Assembly: GCF_944324995.1 (NCBI RefSeq)
Contig: NZ_CALUYL010000012.1
Location: forward strand, 1-64,000
DNA from: an uncultured Mailhella sp.
GTDB lineage: Bacteria > Desulfobacterota > Desulfovibrionia > Desulfovibrionales > Desulfovibrionaceae
Reading direction: 5' to 3'
DNA length: 64,000 nucleotides
The notes beneath the pieces were generated by a model. The model worked only from the letters and a program-made list of their open reading frames with translations. It was not told the DNA's origin and made no database searches. The position numbers and the translations under genes are program-made. Shown one piece after another: positions 1-8,062 of the stretch; within the stretch, counting starts at the first letter, position 1; each line of letters starts with the position of its first letter.

Positions 1-453
1 CCCTTCGCCTGCTACATGTACGGTCTGTTCATGGCCGAAGTGGCCGTGGAACTCGCCACCGGCAAGACCAAGGTGGAAAAGATGACCATGGTCGCCGACA
101 TCGGCACCGTGGTGAACAAGCTCATCACCGACGGCCAGATCTGGGGCGGCCTTGCTCAGGGCATCGGCCTTGCGCTGTCCGAAGACTACGAGGACATCAA
201 GAAGCACAGCACCATGCTCGGCGCCGGCATTCCTTATCCCAAGGACATCCCGGACAACATGGAAATCATCTACGTGCAGAGCAAGCGTCCCGACGGTCCG
301 TTCGGCGCTTCCGGCACGGGTGAAATTCCGCTGTGCGGCCCGCATCCGGCCATCATCAACGCCATCTACAACGCCTGCGGCGTCCGCATCACGCACCTGC
401 CCGCCTACCCCGAAAAGGTGCTGGCAGGACTGAAGGAAAAGGCCGCCAAGTAA
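1..453 (+). CDS. Aldehyde oxidoreductase / xanthine dehydrogenase-family molybdopterin subunit, C-terminal end (5' truncated by window)
   Basis: This is the last 150 codons of a molybdenum hydroxylase of the aldehyde oxidoreductase (Mop) type, which oxidises aldehydes or N-heterocycles with water as oxygen donor at a molybdopterin cytosine dinucleotide centre. The reading frame is open from base 1 and ends with TAA at 451. The segment GASGTGEIPL carries the family's active-site glutamate (GxGE), and the tail INAIYNACGVRITHLPAYPEK is the usual C-terminal signature. Eight co-directional accessory genes follow, including xdhC and a MobA-like nucleotidyltransferase, which are expected maturation partners. 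The N-terminal [2Fe-2S] domains lie outside the window. Whether the substrate is an aldehyde or a purine cannot be told from this end. Confidence 0.9.
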   Translation, partial: PFACYMYGLFMAEVAVELATGKTKVEKMTMVADIGTVVNKLITDGQIWGGLAQGIGLALSEDYEDIKKHSTMLGAGIPYPKDIPDNMEIIYVQSKRPDGPFGASGTGEIPLCGPHPAIINAIYNACGVRITHLPAYPEKVLAGLKEKAAK

Positions 454-464
454 CTTGATCATCC

Positions 465-508
465 GGGGTCGGAGAGCTTTTTCGGGCTTCTCCGGCCCCG
501 CCCTTTTT
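465..508 (+). terminator. Hairpin with T-run after the molybdenum hydroxylase gene
   Basis: An 11-bp stem (465-475 with 489-499, one G-T pair) is followed by CCC and five T. It may partly separate the hydroxylase transcript from the accessory genes beginning at 556. Confidence 0.6.
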
Positions 509-555
509 CTGCCCGGAGCCGCTTCGGGCAGTCTTTTCTTTTTTCGAGGTACGCC

Positions 556-2889
556 GTGCTGGAACAAAGCCAACTTCACGCCGTCGAGGCCCGCTGCACG
601 CAGGAAGCCGCGCCCCGCTGCCGCACAGCCTGTCCGCTGGACATGGATGTGCGTTCCTTTCTTGAATGCCTTGCCGCGGGCAAGGTGCGCGACGCCCGCA
701 AACTTCTGGAGCGGCATCTGCCTCTGCCCGGCGTCATGACCGCCGTGTGCGATCATCCCTGCGAAAACGCCTGCCTGCGGCGCGATCTCGGCGGCGGTCT
801 TGCCGTATCCGCGCTGGAAAAATTCTGCATGAGCGCCGTTTCCGCACAGACAAAACCGCTCATCCGGCCTCCCAAAGGCCAGAAGCTTGCCGTGCTCGGC
901 TCAGGGCTGGCGGGTCTTGTCGCCGCCTTCGACATTTCGCACAAGGGCTTTGCGGTCACGGTCTATCACGAAGGCGAAAAAGACGAAGCGCTCCTCCGCG
1001 CCTTTCCTTCCCTCAACGCCGCCGTGGCGGAAGAGGAGCTGCGCGCGCTGGAAAAATTTCATGTGAGCTTTGAGCGCGCCGCTCTCGACGAAGCGCTTCT
1101 TGACCGCTGCCTCGAAGATTTCGGGGCCGTGTTTGTGGACGCCTCGGTCTGCGCGTTTTCCCCTGCGCGCGAGAACATCGACGCCGCAACGCTGCTCTGG
1201 AAGGACAAGGTCTGCTGCGGAGGCTGGGCCAGCCGCACCCCCACGGGGGCGAGCTATGCCTCCGCGTCCTCACAGGCCGGAGAAGGCCGACGGGCCGGAA
1301 TCACGCTGCAACGCGTTCTCACCGGCGTTTCGCTGGTGGCTGCCCGCGAAGGCGAAAACAGGGAAAACCGCCTGCACACGCCGCTCGACGGCGTGACGCC
1401 TCTCTCCCGCGTTCTGCCCTCCGGCGACGCATACACGGAAGAAGAAGCCCGGCGCGAAGCCGACCGCTGCATCCGCTGCTCCTGCATGCAGTGCGTGAAG
1501 GAATGCCCGTTCCTCCAGAAGTACAAGGAATTTCCCCGCGTCTATGCGCGCAAGCTCTACAACAACGCCTCGGTGATACGCGGCACCCGCACGGCCAACG
1601 TCATCATGAACGGCTGCGCTCTGTGCGGTCAGTGCGAAGTCATCTGTCCCGAGCACTTCTCCATGGCCGATCTGTGCCTTGCCGCCCGGCGCGACGCCGT
1701 GGAGCGCGACGTCATGCCGGCCTCAGCCCACGAATTTGCGCTGGAAGACATGGCGCAGGCCTGCGGCCCGGAAAGCGCCTTTCTGCTGGAAGACCCCACC
1801 CTTGCCGCGCAGGGCAGGCACGCCGCGAGCCTGTTTTTCCCCGGCTGTCAGCTGGCGGCCTCGCGGGGCGGGCAGGTGCTTGCCATGTACCGCCATCTGC
1901 GCGACCATCTGCCCGGCGGCGTGTCGCTCTACAGCACCTGCTGCGGCATTCCCGCGCACTGGGCCGGACGGGAGGCCCTTTTCCGCGAGCACGCCGAGAC
2001 GCTCCGCCGCGACTGGGAGTCCTGCGGCAAACCGGAAATTCTTGCCGCCTGCTCTTCCTGCATGACGGCGCTCAGGCTGGCGCTTCCCGAGGCGAAGATC
2101 ACCTCGCTGTGGTCGAAGCTCGACTCGCTCATGACCGAACCTTTTTCCAGCCGCGCGCCCCGCGTCATGAACGTGCAGGATCCCTGCGGTGCGAGGCATG
2201 ACGCCGAATGGCAGAGAGCCGTGCGCTCCCTTGCCGCCAAGGCGGGCATACGCGTGGAGGAGGCCGCGCGCACCGGCGACGAAAGCGCCTGCTGCGGCTA
2301 CGGCGGACTGGTATGGAACGCGCAGCCGGACGTGGCCGACGCCCTCGCCAAAAAGCGCGCCGGAGAATTTTCCCTTCCCGTGCTCACGTCCTGCATCATG
2401 TGCCACGACCGCTTTGCCGCGGAAACGGAAAGCTGGCACCTTTTCGATGTGCTTCCGCAGACCGCGGAAGAAGGCGTACAGGCCTCCGCGCCCGGCCTTT
2501 CCGCACGCCGCGCCGGACGCGCGGCGCTGAAGGAAGCGGCGCTCGAAGAATTTCTCGGACAGAAGCCCGACGCTCGAAGCCACGAGGAACCGATTCTGCT
2601 GCGCATTCCCGAAGACGTGCGCGAAGCCATGGAACGGCGCTACATTCTGCGTCAGGACGTGGTTGCGGCCATTGCGGGCATCGAAGAGAGCGGGGCCAAG
2701 TTCCTCAACCGGGAGAACGGCCACATTCTCGGCTCCTGGAGGCCGCGCAACGTGACCTTCTGGGTGGAGTACACGGCGGACGACGACGGCGGATTCACGC
2801 TGGTCAAGGCGTGGTGCCACCGCATGGTGGTGGCCGGAGCCATTCAGCCGGCAACGAAGGTCGTCATGGAAGAAAAGGTACACGCCTGA
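556..2889 (+). CDS. Multidomain FAD / Fe-S / CCG-domain oxidoreductase of the aldehyde-oxidoreductase locus (DVU_1558-like)
   Basis: This 777-residue protein joins several redox modules. Residues 15-80 look like the GltD-type Fe-S N-terminus (CDHPCENACLR). Residues 108-140 hold a Rossmann dinucleotide motif (VLGSGLAGLVAA). Two ferredoxin-like clusters lie near 305 (CIRCSCMQCVKECP) and 354 (CALCGQCEVICP). Two heterodisulfide-reductase-B-like cysteine-rich segments lie near 430-465 (FFPGCQ, STCCGIPAH) and 545-580 (DPCGAR, ACCGYGG). About 100 residues of unassigned sequence finish the chain. The start is GTG with a GAGG upstream. The classical GltD nucleotide-binding region looks shortened, so a full FAD/NAD(P) reductase activity is not assured. 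It probably shuttles electrons to or from the hydroxylase; the partner is inferred from position only. Confidence 0.8.
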   Translation: MLEQSQLHAVEARCTQEAAPRCRTACPLDMDVRSFLECLAAGKVRDARKLLERHLPLPGVMTAVCDHPCENACLRRDLGGGLAVSALEKFCMSAVSAQTKPLIRPPKGQKLAVLGSGLAGLVAAFDISHKGFAVTVYHEGEKDEALLRAFPSLNAAVAEEELRALEKFHVSFERAALDEALLDRCLEDFGAVFVDASVCAFSPARENIDAATLLWKDKVCCGGWASRTPTGASYASASSQAGEGRRAGITLQRVLTGVSLVAAREGENRENRLHTPLDGVTPLSRVLPSGDAYTEEEARREADRCIRCSCMQCVKECPFLQKYKEFPRVYARKLYNNASVIRGTRTANVIMNGCALCGQCEVICPEHFSMADLCLAARRDAVERDVMPASAHEFALEDMAQACGPESAFLLEDPTLAAQGRHAASLFFPGCQLAASRGGQVLAMYRHLRDHLPGGVSLYSTCCGIPAHWAGREALFREHAETLRRDWESCGKPEILAACSSCMTALRLALPEAKITSLWSKLDSLMTEPFSSRAPRVMNVQDPCGARHDAEWQRAVRSLAAKAGIRVEEAARTGDESACCGYGGLVWNAQPDVADALAKKRAGEFSLPVLTSCIMCHDRFAAETESWHLFDVLPQTAEEGVQASAPGLSARRAGRAALKEAALEEFLGQKPDARSHEEPILLRIPEDVREAMERRYILRQDVVAAIAGIEESGAKFLNRENGHILGSWRPRNVTFWVEYTADDDGGFTLVKAWCHRMVVAGAIQPATKVVMEEKVHA

Positions 2890-2918
2890 GCCATTGACAA
2901 CGCAAACGAGGTTTTCAC

Positions 2919-3134
2919 ATGAGTCTGGAACCGAACTTCACCACGGACGACGGCGACTGGATATGTGCGAAGTGCCATGTGCCGCTTGAGCAGATCAAGG
3001 TGCAGGCGCTCTACATGCACAGCGCCTTCGACGTCATTCTTCCCCGCTGCCCTTCCTGCGGACTGACGCTTATTCCCCAGTCGCTGGCGGAAGGCAAAAT
3101 GGCGGAAGTGGAAGCGCTTCTGGAAGACAAGTAA
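2919..3134 (+). CDS. Small two-CxxC redox/zinc-ribbon protein (DVU_1557-like)
   Basis: A 71-residue protein with two CxxC pairs, CAKCHVPLEQ and RCPSCGLTL, separated by 28 residues. This is the spacing of a zinc ribbon or rubredoxin-like knuckle. Small proteins of this type sit between the multidomain Fe-S protein and the methyltransferase in related Desulfovibrio loci, as I recall them. The gene lies 29 bp after its upstream neighbour, and its TAA overlaps the next ATG by one base, so translation is coupled. Metal bound (Zn or Fe) and role are unknown. Confidence 0.75.
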   Translation: MSLEPNFTTDDGDWICAKCHVPLEQIKVQALYMHSAFDVILPRCPSCGLTLIPQSLAEGKMAEVEALLEDK

Positions 3135-3877
3135 TGAGCGCAGCGGCATCTTCCCTCTACGCATCCTCCGTATTTCAGAGCATTGCGGGCGGCGCGTGGC
3201 GTCCGGGCGGAACAGCGCTCACCCGTCACGGCCTTGAGCTGTGCGCTCTTGCGCCCGGTTCCACGGTGCTCGACGTCGGTTGCGGAAGCGGGGCCAGCCT
3301 GGCGCTTGTGCGGGAACTCGGTCTGAACGGCACGGGGCTGGACAGGGAATGTTCCCTCACCGAGCCCTTTCCCTTCGTGCAGGCCGACGCGCAGAATCCG
3401 CCCTTCCCCGACGCCTCCTTCGACGCCATTCTGTGCGAATGCGTGCTCTCGCTCCTGCCCGACGCGGGGCAGGCGCTGCATCGCTTTGCCGAAATTCTGA
3501 AGCCGGAAGGAAAGCTGCTGCTTTCCGATCTTTTCGTGCGCGGCGGCGAGCCTTCCGCACCGCCTTCGCCCGGCGCATCCTGCCTTGCGGGCGCGCGCAC
3601 GCGGCAGGAAACGGAGCGCCTCTTGACGGAACACGGCTTTGCCCTGCTCCATTTTGAGGATCACACCGCCAGTCTGAAGGAACTCGCCGCCCGGCTGCTC
3701 TGGTACGGCGACGAGAGCGTGTGCGGCTTTCTGCGCGGAGGGCGCGGAGCCGAGGCCGGCGCCTCCCGCGACTGTGCCTGCGGCTCGCTTCGCCCCGGAG
3801 GACTGCGCTACGGCTACGGATTATGGATAGCCGCCCCTGCGCGTAACACATCACGAGGGGGCGCGCAAGAGACCTGA
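3134..3877 (+). CDS. Class I SAM-dependent methyltransferase of the aldehyde-oxidoreductase locus (DVU_1556-like)
   Basis: A 247-residue methyltransferase with motif I VLDVGCGSGASLAL near residue 38 and a post-I acidic residue in GTGLDRE. The segment AILCECVLSLLPD matches motif IV, and LKPEGKLLLSDLF is the usual post-motif strand. The start codon overlaps the stop of the 71-residue redox gene (TAATG), which argues for one operon. The C-terminal third (RLLWYGDESVCGFL..CACGSLRPGGLRYGYG) is cysteine- and glycine-rich and may be family-specific. The substrate is unknown. With a radical SAM protein and a CoA-ligase-like enzyme nearby, it may act on a small molecule or cofactor, which is inference. 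Confidence 0.85.
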   Translation: MSAAASSLYASSVFQSIAGGAWRPGGTALTRHGLELCALAPGSTVLDVGCGSGASLALVRELGLNGTGLDRECSLTEPFPFVQADAQNPPFPDASFDAILCECVLSLLPDAGQALHRFAEILKPEGKLLLSDLFVRGGEPSAPPSPGASCLAGARTRQETERLLTEHGFALLHFEDHTASLKELAARLLWYGDESVCGFLRGGRGAEAGASRDCACGSLRPGGLRYGYGLWIAAPARNTSRGGAQET

Positions 3878-3998
3878 ATTTCATAGCCTTGCCTTCCGCC
3901 CGCGGCATCTCGGAGCGCCGGAGTGCTCAGCTCCGGGCCCGCCCTTCCGGCAAGCCCTTTCCGAACCCAAGAGTTTCAACGTTTTCAAGGAGTCCGTC

Positions 3999-4463
3999 AT
4001 GAACGCCCTGTTATTGGATCTGCTCCCCTATGTACGCAAAGGTTATTGCTGTTCCCAGCTGCTTCTTGCGCTGGCAAGACAGCTCGACGATACGGAAGAT
4101 CCCGGGCTCATGTGCGCCATGCGCGGCCTGTGCCACGGCATAGGCCAGTCGGGAGGCCCCTGCGGACTGCTTGTCGGCGGCGCAGCCGTGCTCGGCTGGC
4201 TCTCCAGCAAAAACGAAGAGGAACCGCATCCCATGATCGACGCCATGACCAACGAATACGCCACATGGTTCATGGAACGGGTGAGCGCCTACGGCGGCAC
4301 GGGCTGCGAAAACGTGTCCGCCGGACTGGCCGCAGCCGCGGGCGAGCCTCTTCCCGAAGGCGGCATGCCGCCCATGGAACTCTGCGGCGATCTGCTCGCG
4401 GAATGCTGGGAAAAGCTGCTGGACATCTACGAATCCTACGAACTCGACGGCGTGAGGAACTGA
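3999..4463 (+). CDS. C-GCAxxG-C-C family protein (DVU_1555-like)
   Basis: A 154-residue protein of the C-GCAxxG-C-C family, whose members carry conserved cysteines thought to bind a metal cluster or take part in redox. Visible motifs are GYCCSQLLLA near the N-terminus, CHGIGQSGGPCGLLVGGAA in the centre, and GGTGCENVSAG near the C-terminus. A strong AAGGAG lies 7 bases before the ATG. It follows the methyltransferase by 121 bp and precedes the radical SAM gene by one base. No signal peptide or membrane helix is apparent, so it should be cytoplasmic. Its biochemical role is not established. Confidence 0.85.
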   Translation: MNALLLDLLPYVRKGYCCSQLLLALARQLDDTEDPGLMCAMRGLCHGIGQSGGPCGLLVGGAAVLGWLSSKNEEEPHPMIDAMTNEYATWFMERVSAYGGTGCENVSAGLAAAAGEPLPEGGMPPMELCGDLLAECWEKLLDIYESYELDGVRN

Positions 4464-4464
4464 C

Positions 4465-5841
4465 ATGCTGCTTGCCCAGACTCAGAGCCTGTGCCCCGTG
4501 TGTCTGCGCCTTGTGGATGCGGGCTATTACCTTGAAGGCGACACCGTCTATCTTCGGAAGCGCTGCCCGGAGCACGGCGAATTTCAGGTTCCCGCCTGGA
4601 AACAGATCGAGGGCGCGCCCGCCTTTGCCGACTGGCGGAAGAATCCGCGCATTCCGGCCTATCCCGCGCATCCCGCCACCGCCGTTTCCCGCGGATGCCC
4701 CTATGACTGCGGTCTGTGCCCGGAACACGTTCAGCACACCTGCACGGGCCTCATCGAAGTGACCATGCGCTGTTCTCTGGGCTGCCCCGTGTGCTACGCC
4801 CGCGCGGGAAAGGCTTCCGAGGCTCCGTCGCCGGAGGCGGTGGGCAGGCAGATGGACGCGCTTTCCCGGGCGTCCGGGCCCTGCAACGTGCAGCTCTCCG
4901 GCGGAGAGCCCACGGAGCGCGACGATCTTCCCGAGCTCATCCGCATGGCAAAGGAAAAGGGATTTGCGCTCGTGCAGGTCAACACCAACGGTCTGCGCCT
5001 CGGCAGGGAAGCGGGATACGCCGAATCGCTCCGGGCCGCGGGACTGGATTCCGTGTATCTGCAGTTCGACGGCGTGGACGACGCCGTGTACCGCACGCTG
5101 CGCGGCCGCGACTGTCTGGCGCTCAAAGAGGCGGCCATCGAGGCCTGCGGCCGGGCCGGGCTCGGCGTAGTGCTGGTATGCACGCTGGTGCGCGGCGTCA
5201 ACGACGGGCAGGTCGGCGATCTTCTGCGCTTCGCACTCTCGCGGGGCGGTCATGTGCGCGGCCTGCACTTTCAGCCGGTGTCGTCGTTCGGGCGCTTCCC
5301 GTGGGACATGGGGAACGCCCCGCGCATCACGCTGCCGGAACTCATGGTCTGCCTGGAAAAGCAAAGCCGCGGCATGGTGAAGGCCTCGCACTTTCATGCG
5401 CCCTCCTGCGAGCATCCGCTCTGCTCCTTTAGCGCCGTGTATGCCAGAAACAGCGACAATTCGCTCGGCGAACCCGTGGGCGCGGCCTGCTGTTCCGGCG
5501 GAACCTCGACGGCCGCATCTCCCCGCGTGGTGGACAACGCCGAAGGTTCCCGCGCCTCGCGCGCCTTCACGGCCGCACACTGGGCCTCGCCCCGCAAAGA
5601 GAGTTCCCTGAACGACGCCTTTTCCCGCTTCCTTGCCCGTTCGGGAGCAGAGCGGCGTTTCACGCTTTCCGCCATGGCCTTTCAGGACGCCCTCAGTCTG
5701 GATGTGGAGCGCGTGCGCGGCTGCTGCATCCACGTCGTGGCTCCCGATGGCAGAATGATTCCCTTCTGCCTCTACAATCTGACGAGCTTCGACAACATTC
5801 CTCTTTACCGGTCCGCGCCGAAGGAGGATGCCCGGTCATGA
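4465..5841 (+). CDS. Radical SAM protein of the aldehyde-oxidoreductase locus (TrsS/DVU_1554-like)
   Basis: A 458-residue radical SAM enzyme. The AdoMet-binding cluster motif is C103-x3-C107-x2-C110 (RCSLGCPVCYA), followed by the glycine-rich NVQLSGGEPTERDDL segment. The N-terminus carries additional cysteine pairs (SLCPVCLRL, KRCPEHGEF, CPYDCGLCPEH), typical of an auxiliary Zn or Fe-S site. Further cysteines (SCEHPLCSF, AACCSGG, RGCCIHV) may ligate auxiliary clusters. Relatives are, as I recall, annotated as radical SAM (seleno)proteins; here the frame is uninterrupted and cysteines are used, so no selenocysteine is required. It starts one base after the C-GCAxxG-C-C gene and overlaps the next gene by ATGA. 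Substrate unknown. Confidence 0.85.
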   Translation: MLLAQTQSLCPVCLRLVDAGYYLEGDTVYLRKRCPEHGEFQVPAWKQIEGAPAFADWRKNPRIPAYPAHPATAVSRGCPYDCGLCPEHVQHTCTGLIEVTMRCSLGCPVCYARAGKASEAPSPEAVGRQMDALSRASGPCNVQLSGGEPTERDDLPELIRMAKEKGFALVQVNTNGLRLGREAGYAESLRAAGLDSVYLQFDGVDDAVYRTLRGRDCLALKEAAIEACGRAGLGVVLVCTLVRGVNDGQVGDLLRFALSRGGHVRGLHFQPVSSFGRFPWDMGNAPRITLPELMVCLEKQSRGMVKASHFHAPSCEHPLCSFSAVYARNSDNSLGEPVGAACCSGGTSTAASPRVVDNAEGSRASRAFTAAHWASPRKESSLNDAFSRFLARSGAERRFTLSAMAFQDALSLDVERVRGCCIHVVAPDGRMIPFCLYNLTSFDNIPLYRSAPKEDARS

Positions 5842-6938
5842 CTCCGCCTCTTTCTCCCTCACGGCTGGACGCCTGGCTTGACGCCGAGTGCGGCGGCAAT
5901 CTGGCCGTTCCGCTTCCCGAAAGGCTGGAGGCCGCGCGTCTTGAAGCCCTGCGCCGCACCCTGTGCCGCGCCTTTTCCCTCAGCCGCTGGTACAAACGCA
6001 CGCTCGCCGGCTGCAATCTCGACATCGACACGGCGGCCGATCTTGCCAATCTTCCCTTCACCACACCGGAAGATCTGCACGACTACCGGGAATTTCTCTG
6101 CGTGCCGCAGGGAGACGTGCAGCGCATCGTCACGCTCCAGACCTCCGGCTCCACGAACGCTCCCAAGCGCATCGCCTTTTCGGAAGGCGATCTGGCCCGC
6201 ACGGCGTCGTTTTTCGCCGCGGGCATGGCGCAGCTCGTGCATGAAGGGCAGCGCCTCATGGTGCTTCTGCCCGGCGCGCAGTGTCCCGACGGCGTGACGG
6301 ATCTGCTCCGTCAGGCGCTCACGCCCTCCGGCGTGGACGTGGTGGCCGGTCACCCCGAGGCCACAGCCGAAACGCTGCGCAACGATCTTTCCCGCTGGCA
6401 TCCGCAGTGTCTTGTGGCCGCGCCGCATCAGCTCGACGCCCTGCTCGACGCCTCCCGAGACGATACCTTCCGCCGCCTCGCCTCATGCGTGGAAGGCATT
6501 CAGTCGAGCGGCGACATTCTTGACCTGTCCGTGCGCGACGGACTGGAAGAAGCGCTCGACTGCGTGGTGCTCGACCATTACGGCATGACGGAAACCTGCT
6601 TCGGCGGGGGTGTGCAGTGCATGGCGAAAAACGGCTATCATCTGCGGGAGCTGGATCTTTTTCTGGAAATACTGGATCCTGTGTCCGGCAAACCCGTTCC
6701 CGAAGGCGAAACCGGAGAAATCATACTGACGACCCTCAACAGGGAAGCCATGCCCCTCATCCGCTACCGCACCGGCGACGCCGCAGCCTGGCTGCCCGGC
6801 CCCTGTCCGTGCGGCAGTCCCATGCGTCGGCTTTCCCCGCTGAAGGGCCGCTATGTCCGTATCGACGGAGCGCCGGTGCTGCGCCTCGTCCGCAAAGGAG
6901 GTTTTTATGCAAGAACTGCTGCATCTTCTGTGTTCTGA
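5838..6938 (+). CDS. Short AMP-dependent CoA ligase-like adenylate-forming enzyme (DVU_1553-like)
   Basis: A 366-residue member of the phenylacetate-CoA ligase-like branch of the ANL superfamily. The P-loop-like QTSGSTNAPKR segment and the adenylate-binding HYGMTETCFGG motif are clear, and the hinge region YRTGDAAAWLPGPCPCGSP contains the CPCG usual in this branch. The protein stops shortly after LKGRYVRIDGA, so the mobile C-terminal domain (about 90-110 residues in typical phenylacetate-CoA ligases) is missing. It may adenylate a carboxylate without completing thioesterification, or use a partner; that is inference. Its ATG overlaps the radical SAM stop (ATGA), and its 3' end overlaps xdhC by 32 bases. 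Confidence 0.85.
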   Translation: MTPPLSPSRLDAWLDAECGGNLAVPLPERLEAARLEALRRTLCRAFSLSRWYKRTLAGCNLDIDTAADLANLPFTTPEDLHDYREFLCVPQGDVQRIVTLQTSGSTNAPKRIAFSEGDLARTASFFAAGMAQLVHEGQRLMVLLPGAQCPDGVTDLLRQALTPSGVDVVAGHPEATAETLRNDLSRWHPQCLVAAPHQLDALLDASRDDTFRRLASCVEGIQSSGDILDLSVRDGLEEALDCVVLDHYGMTETCFGGGVQCMAKNGYHLRELDLFLEILDPVSGKPVPEGETGEIILTTLNREAMPLIRYRTGDAAAWLPGPCPCGSPMRRLSPLKGRYVRIDGAPVLRLVRKGGFYARTAASSVF

Positions 6939-7950
6939 GCTCGCGGCGGGACGCCCCGCCGCTCTGGCCACCGTGGTGTTTCAGGCGGGCTCCGCTCCCC
7001 GCGGCGCAGGATCCCGGCTGCTCGCGGGCCCGAAAGGACTGCTCGGCGGCACCACGGGCGGAGGACTGGCCGAAGCCAGAGTCATCGAGGCCTGCGCCAG
7101 GGCCTGCGAAACGCAGGAAGCCTCGGTGCTCGACATCGCCATGGACGGCACGCTCGCCGCGCGTTCGGAAATGATCTGCGGCGGACAGGTTCGCGTGCTC
7201 ATTGAGCCTTTTGCGCCAGAAAACAGAGAACTTGCAAACGTGGCCTCACTGGCCGCCGCCGCGGCGAAAGGCGCGGGATGCCGCATCGTCCGCCCCTACG
7301 CTTCGACGCGCACGTCCTGGACGCTGCTGTACGACGACGGCTCCGCCGCCGGAGTCCCCCTCGACAACGCCGCAGCCAAAACGCTGCTTGCCGCGCCTCT
7401 GGACGAAGCCGCCCTCGTGCCCTGCGGCGAAACCGTGTATTTCTGCGAACGCTGCCAGGCGCCGGAACGCATGATCATTGTGGGCGGCGGGCACGTTTCC
7501 CGTCCCACGGCGGCCATTGCCGGACTCACCGGATTTGCCGTCCATGTTCTCGACGACAGGCCCGAATACGCCAACAGCAGCCGCTTCCCCAATGCCGAGG
7601 TGCATGTCACGCCGGAGTACGCCCGCTGTTTTGACGCGCTTCACGTCACGCCCCGCGACTACATCGTCATCGTGACGCGCGGCCATCTGTTCGACGGCGT
7701 GGCCGCGGCGCAGGCGCTCAGAACGCCCGCAGGCTACATAGGCATGATAGGCAGCACGCGCAAACGTCAGCAGATTTACGCCAAACTGCTCGAATCCGGC
7801 TTCACGGAACAGGATCTTGCCCGCATTCACGCGCCCATCGGCCTCGACATCGGTGCGGAAACGCCCGAAGAAATCGCGGTCAGCATTCTGGCCGAGTGCA
7901 TTGCGGTGCGCCGCCACGCTCCCGCCCCCGTGACATGGAGAAAAAAATAA
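6907..7950 (+). CDS. xdhC: XdhC/CoxI family molybdenum-hydroxylase maturation factor
   Basis: A 347-residue XdhC/CoxI protein, a family that binds and delivers the sulfurated molybdenum cofactor to xanthine dehydrogenase-type enzymes. The N-terminal XdhC_CoxI domain shows VFQAGSAPRGAGSRLL and GGTTGGGLAEARV. The C-terminal Rossmann domain begins MIIVGGGHVSRPTA and ends IGLDIGAETPEEIAVSILAE, a family hallmark. An in-frame ATG exists at 6853, but the ATG at 6907 is preceded by AAAGGAGG at ideal spacing, so I chose 6907. The start lies within the end of the AMP-ligase gene. Its presence supports the molybdenum-hydroxylase assignment of the upstream partial gene. Confidence 0.92.
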   Translation: MQELLHLLCSELAAGRPAALATVVFQAGSAPRGAGSRLLAGPKGLLGGTTGGGLAEARVIEACARACETQEASVLDIAMDGTLAARSEMICGGQVRVLIEPFAPENRELANVASLAAAAAKGAGCRIVRPYASTRTSWTLLYDDGSAAGVPLDNAAAKTLLAAPLDEAALVPCGETVYFCERCQAPERMIIVGGGHVSRPTAAIAGLTGFAVHVLDDRPEYANSSRFPNAEVHVTPEYARCFDALHVTPRDYIVIVTRGHLFDGVAAAQALRTPAGYIGMIGSTRKRQQIYAKLLESGFTEQDLARIHAPIGLDIGAETPEEIAVSILAECIAVRRHAPAPVTWRKK

Positions 7951-8062
7951 GCGATCATGAACCCAAATCCGGCGGAAGCTTCCATCCTGCCGCCGAATTC
8001 AGGCCGCGCGCCGCTGCGTCCCGCATGCGGCGTTTTCTTCAACCTCAACTTGAAGTTTTTCC

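Noticed and set aside
4465..5841. Selenocysteine (in-frame TGA) in the radical SAM or nearby redox genes.
   Set aside because: Reading frames are uninterrupted and cysteines occupy the likely positions.
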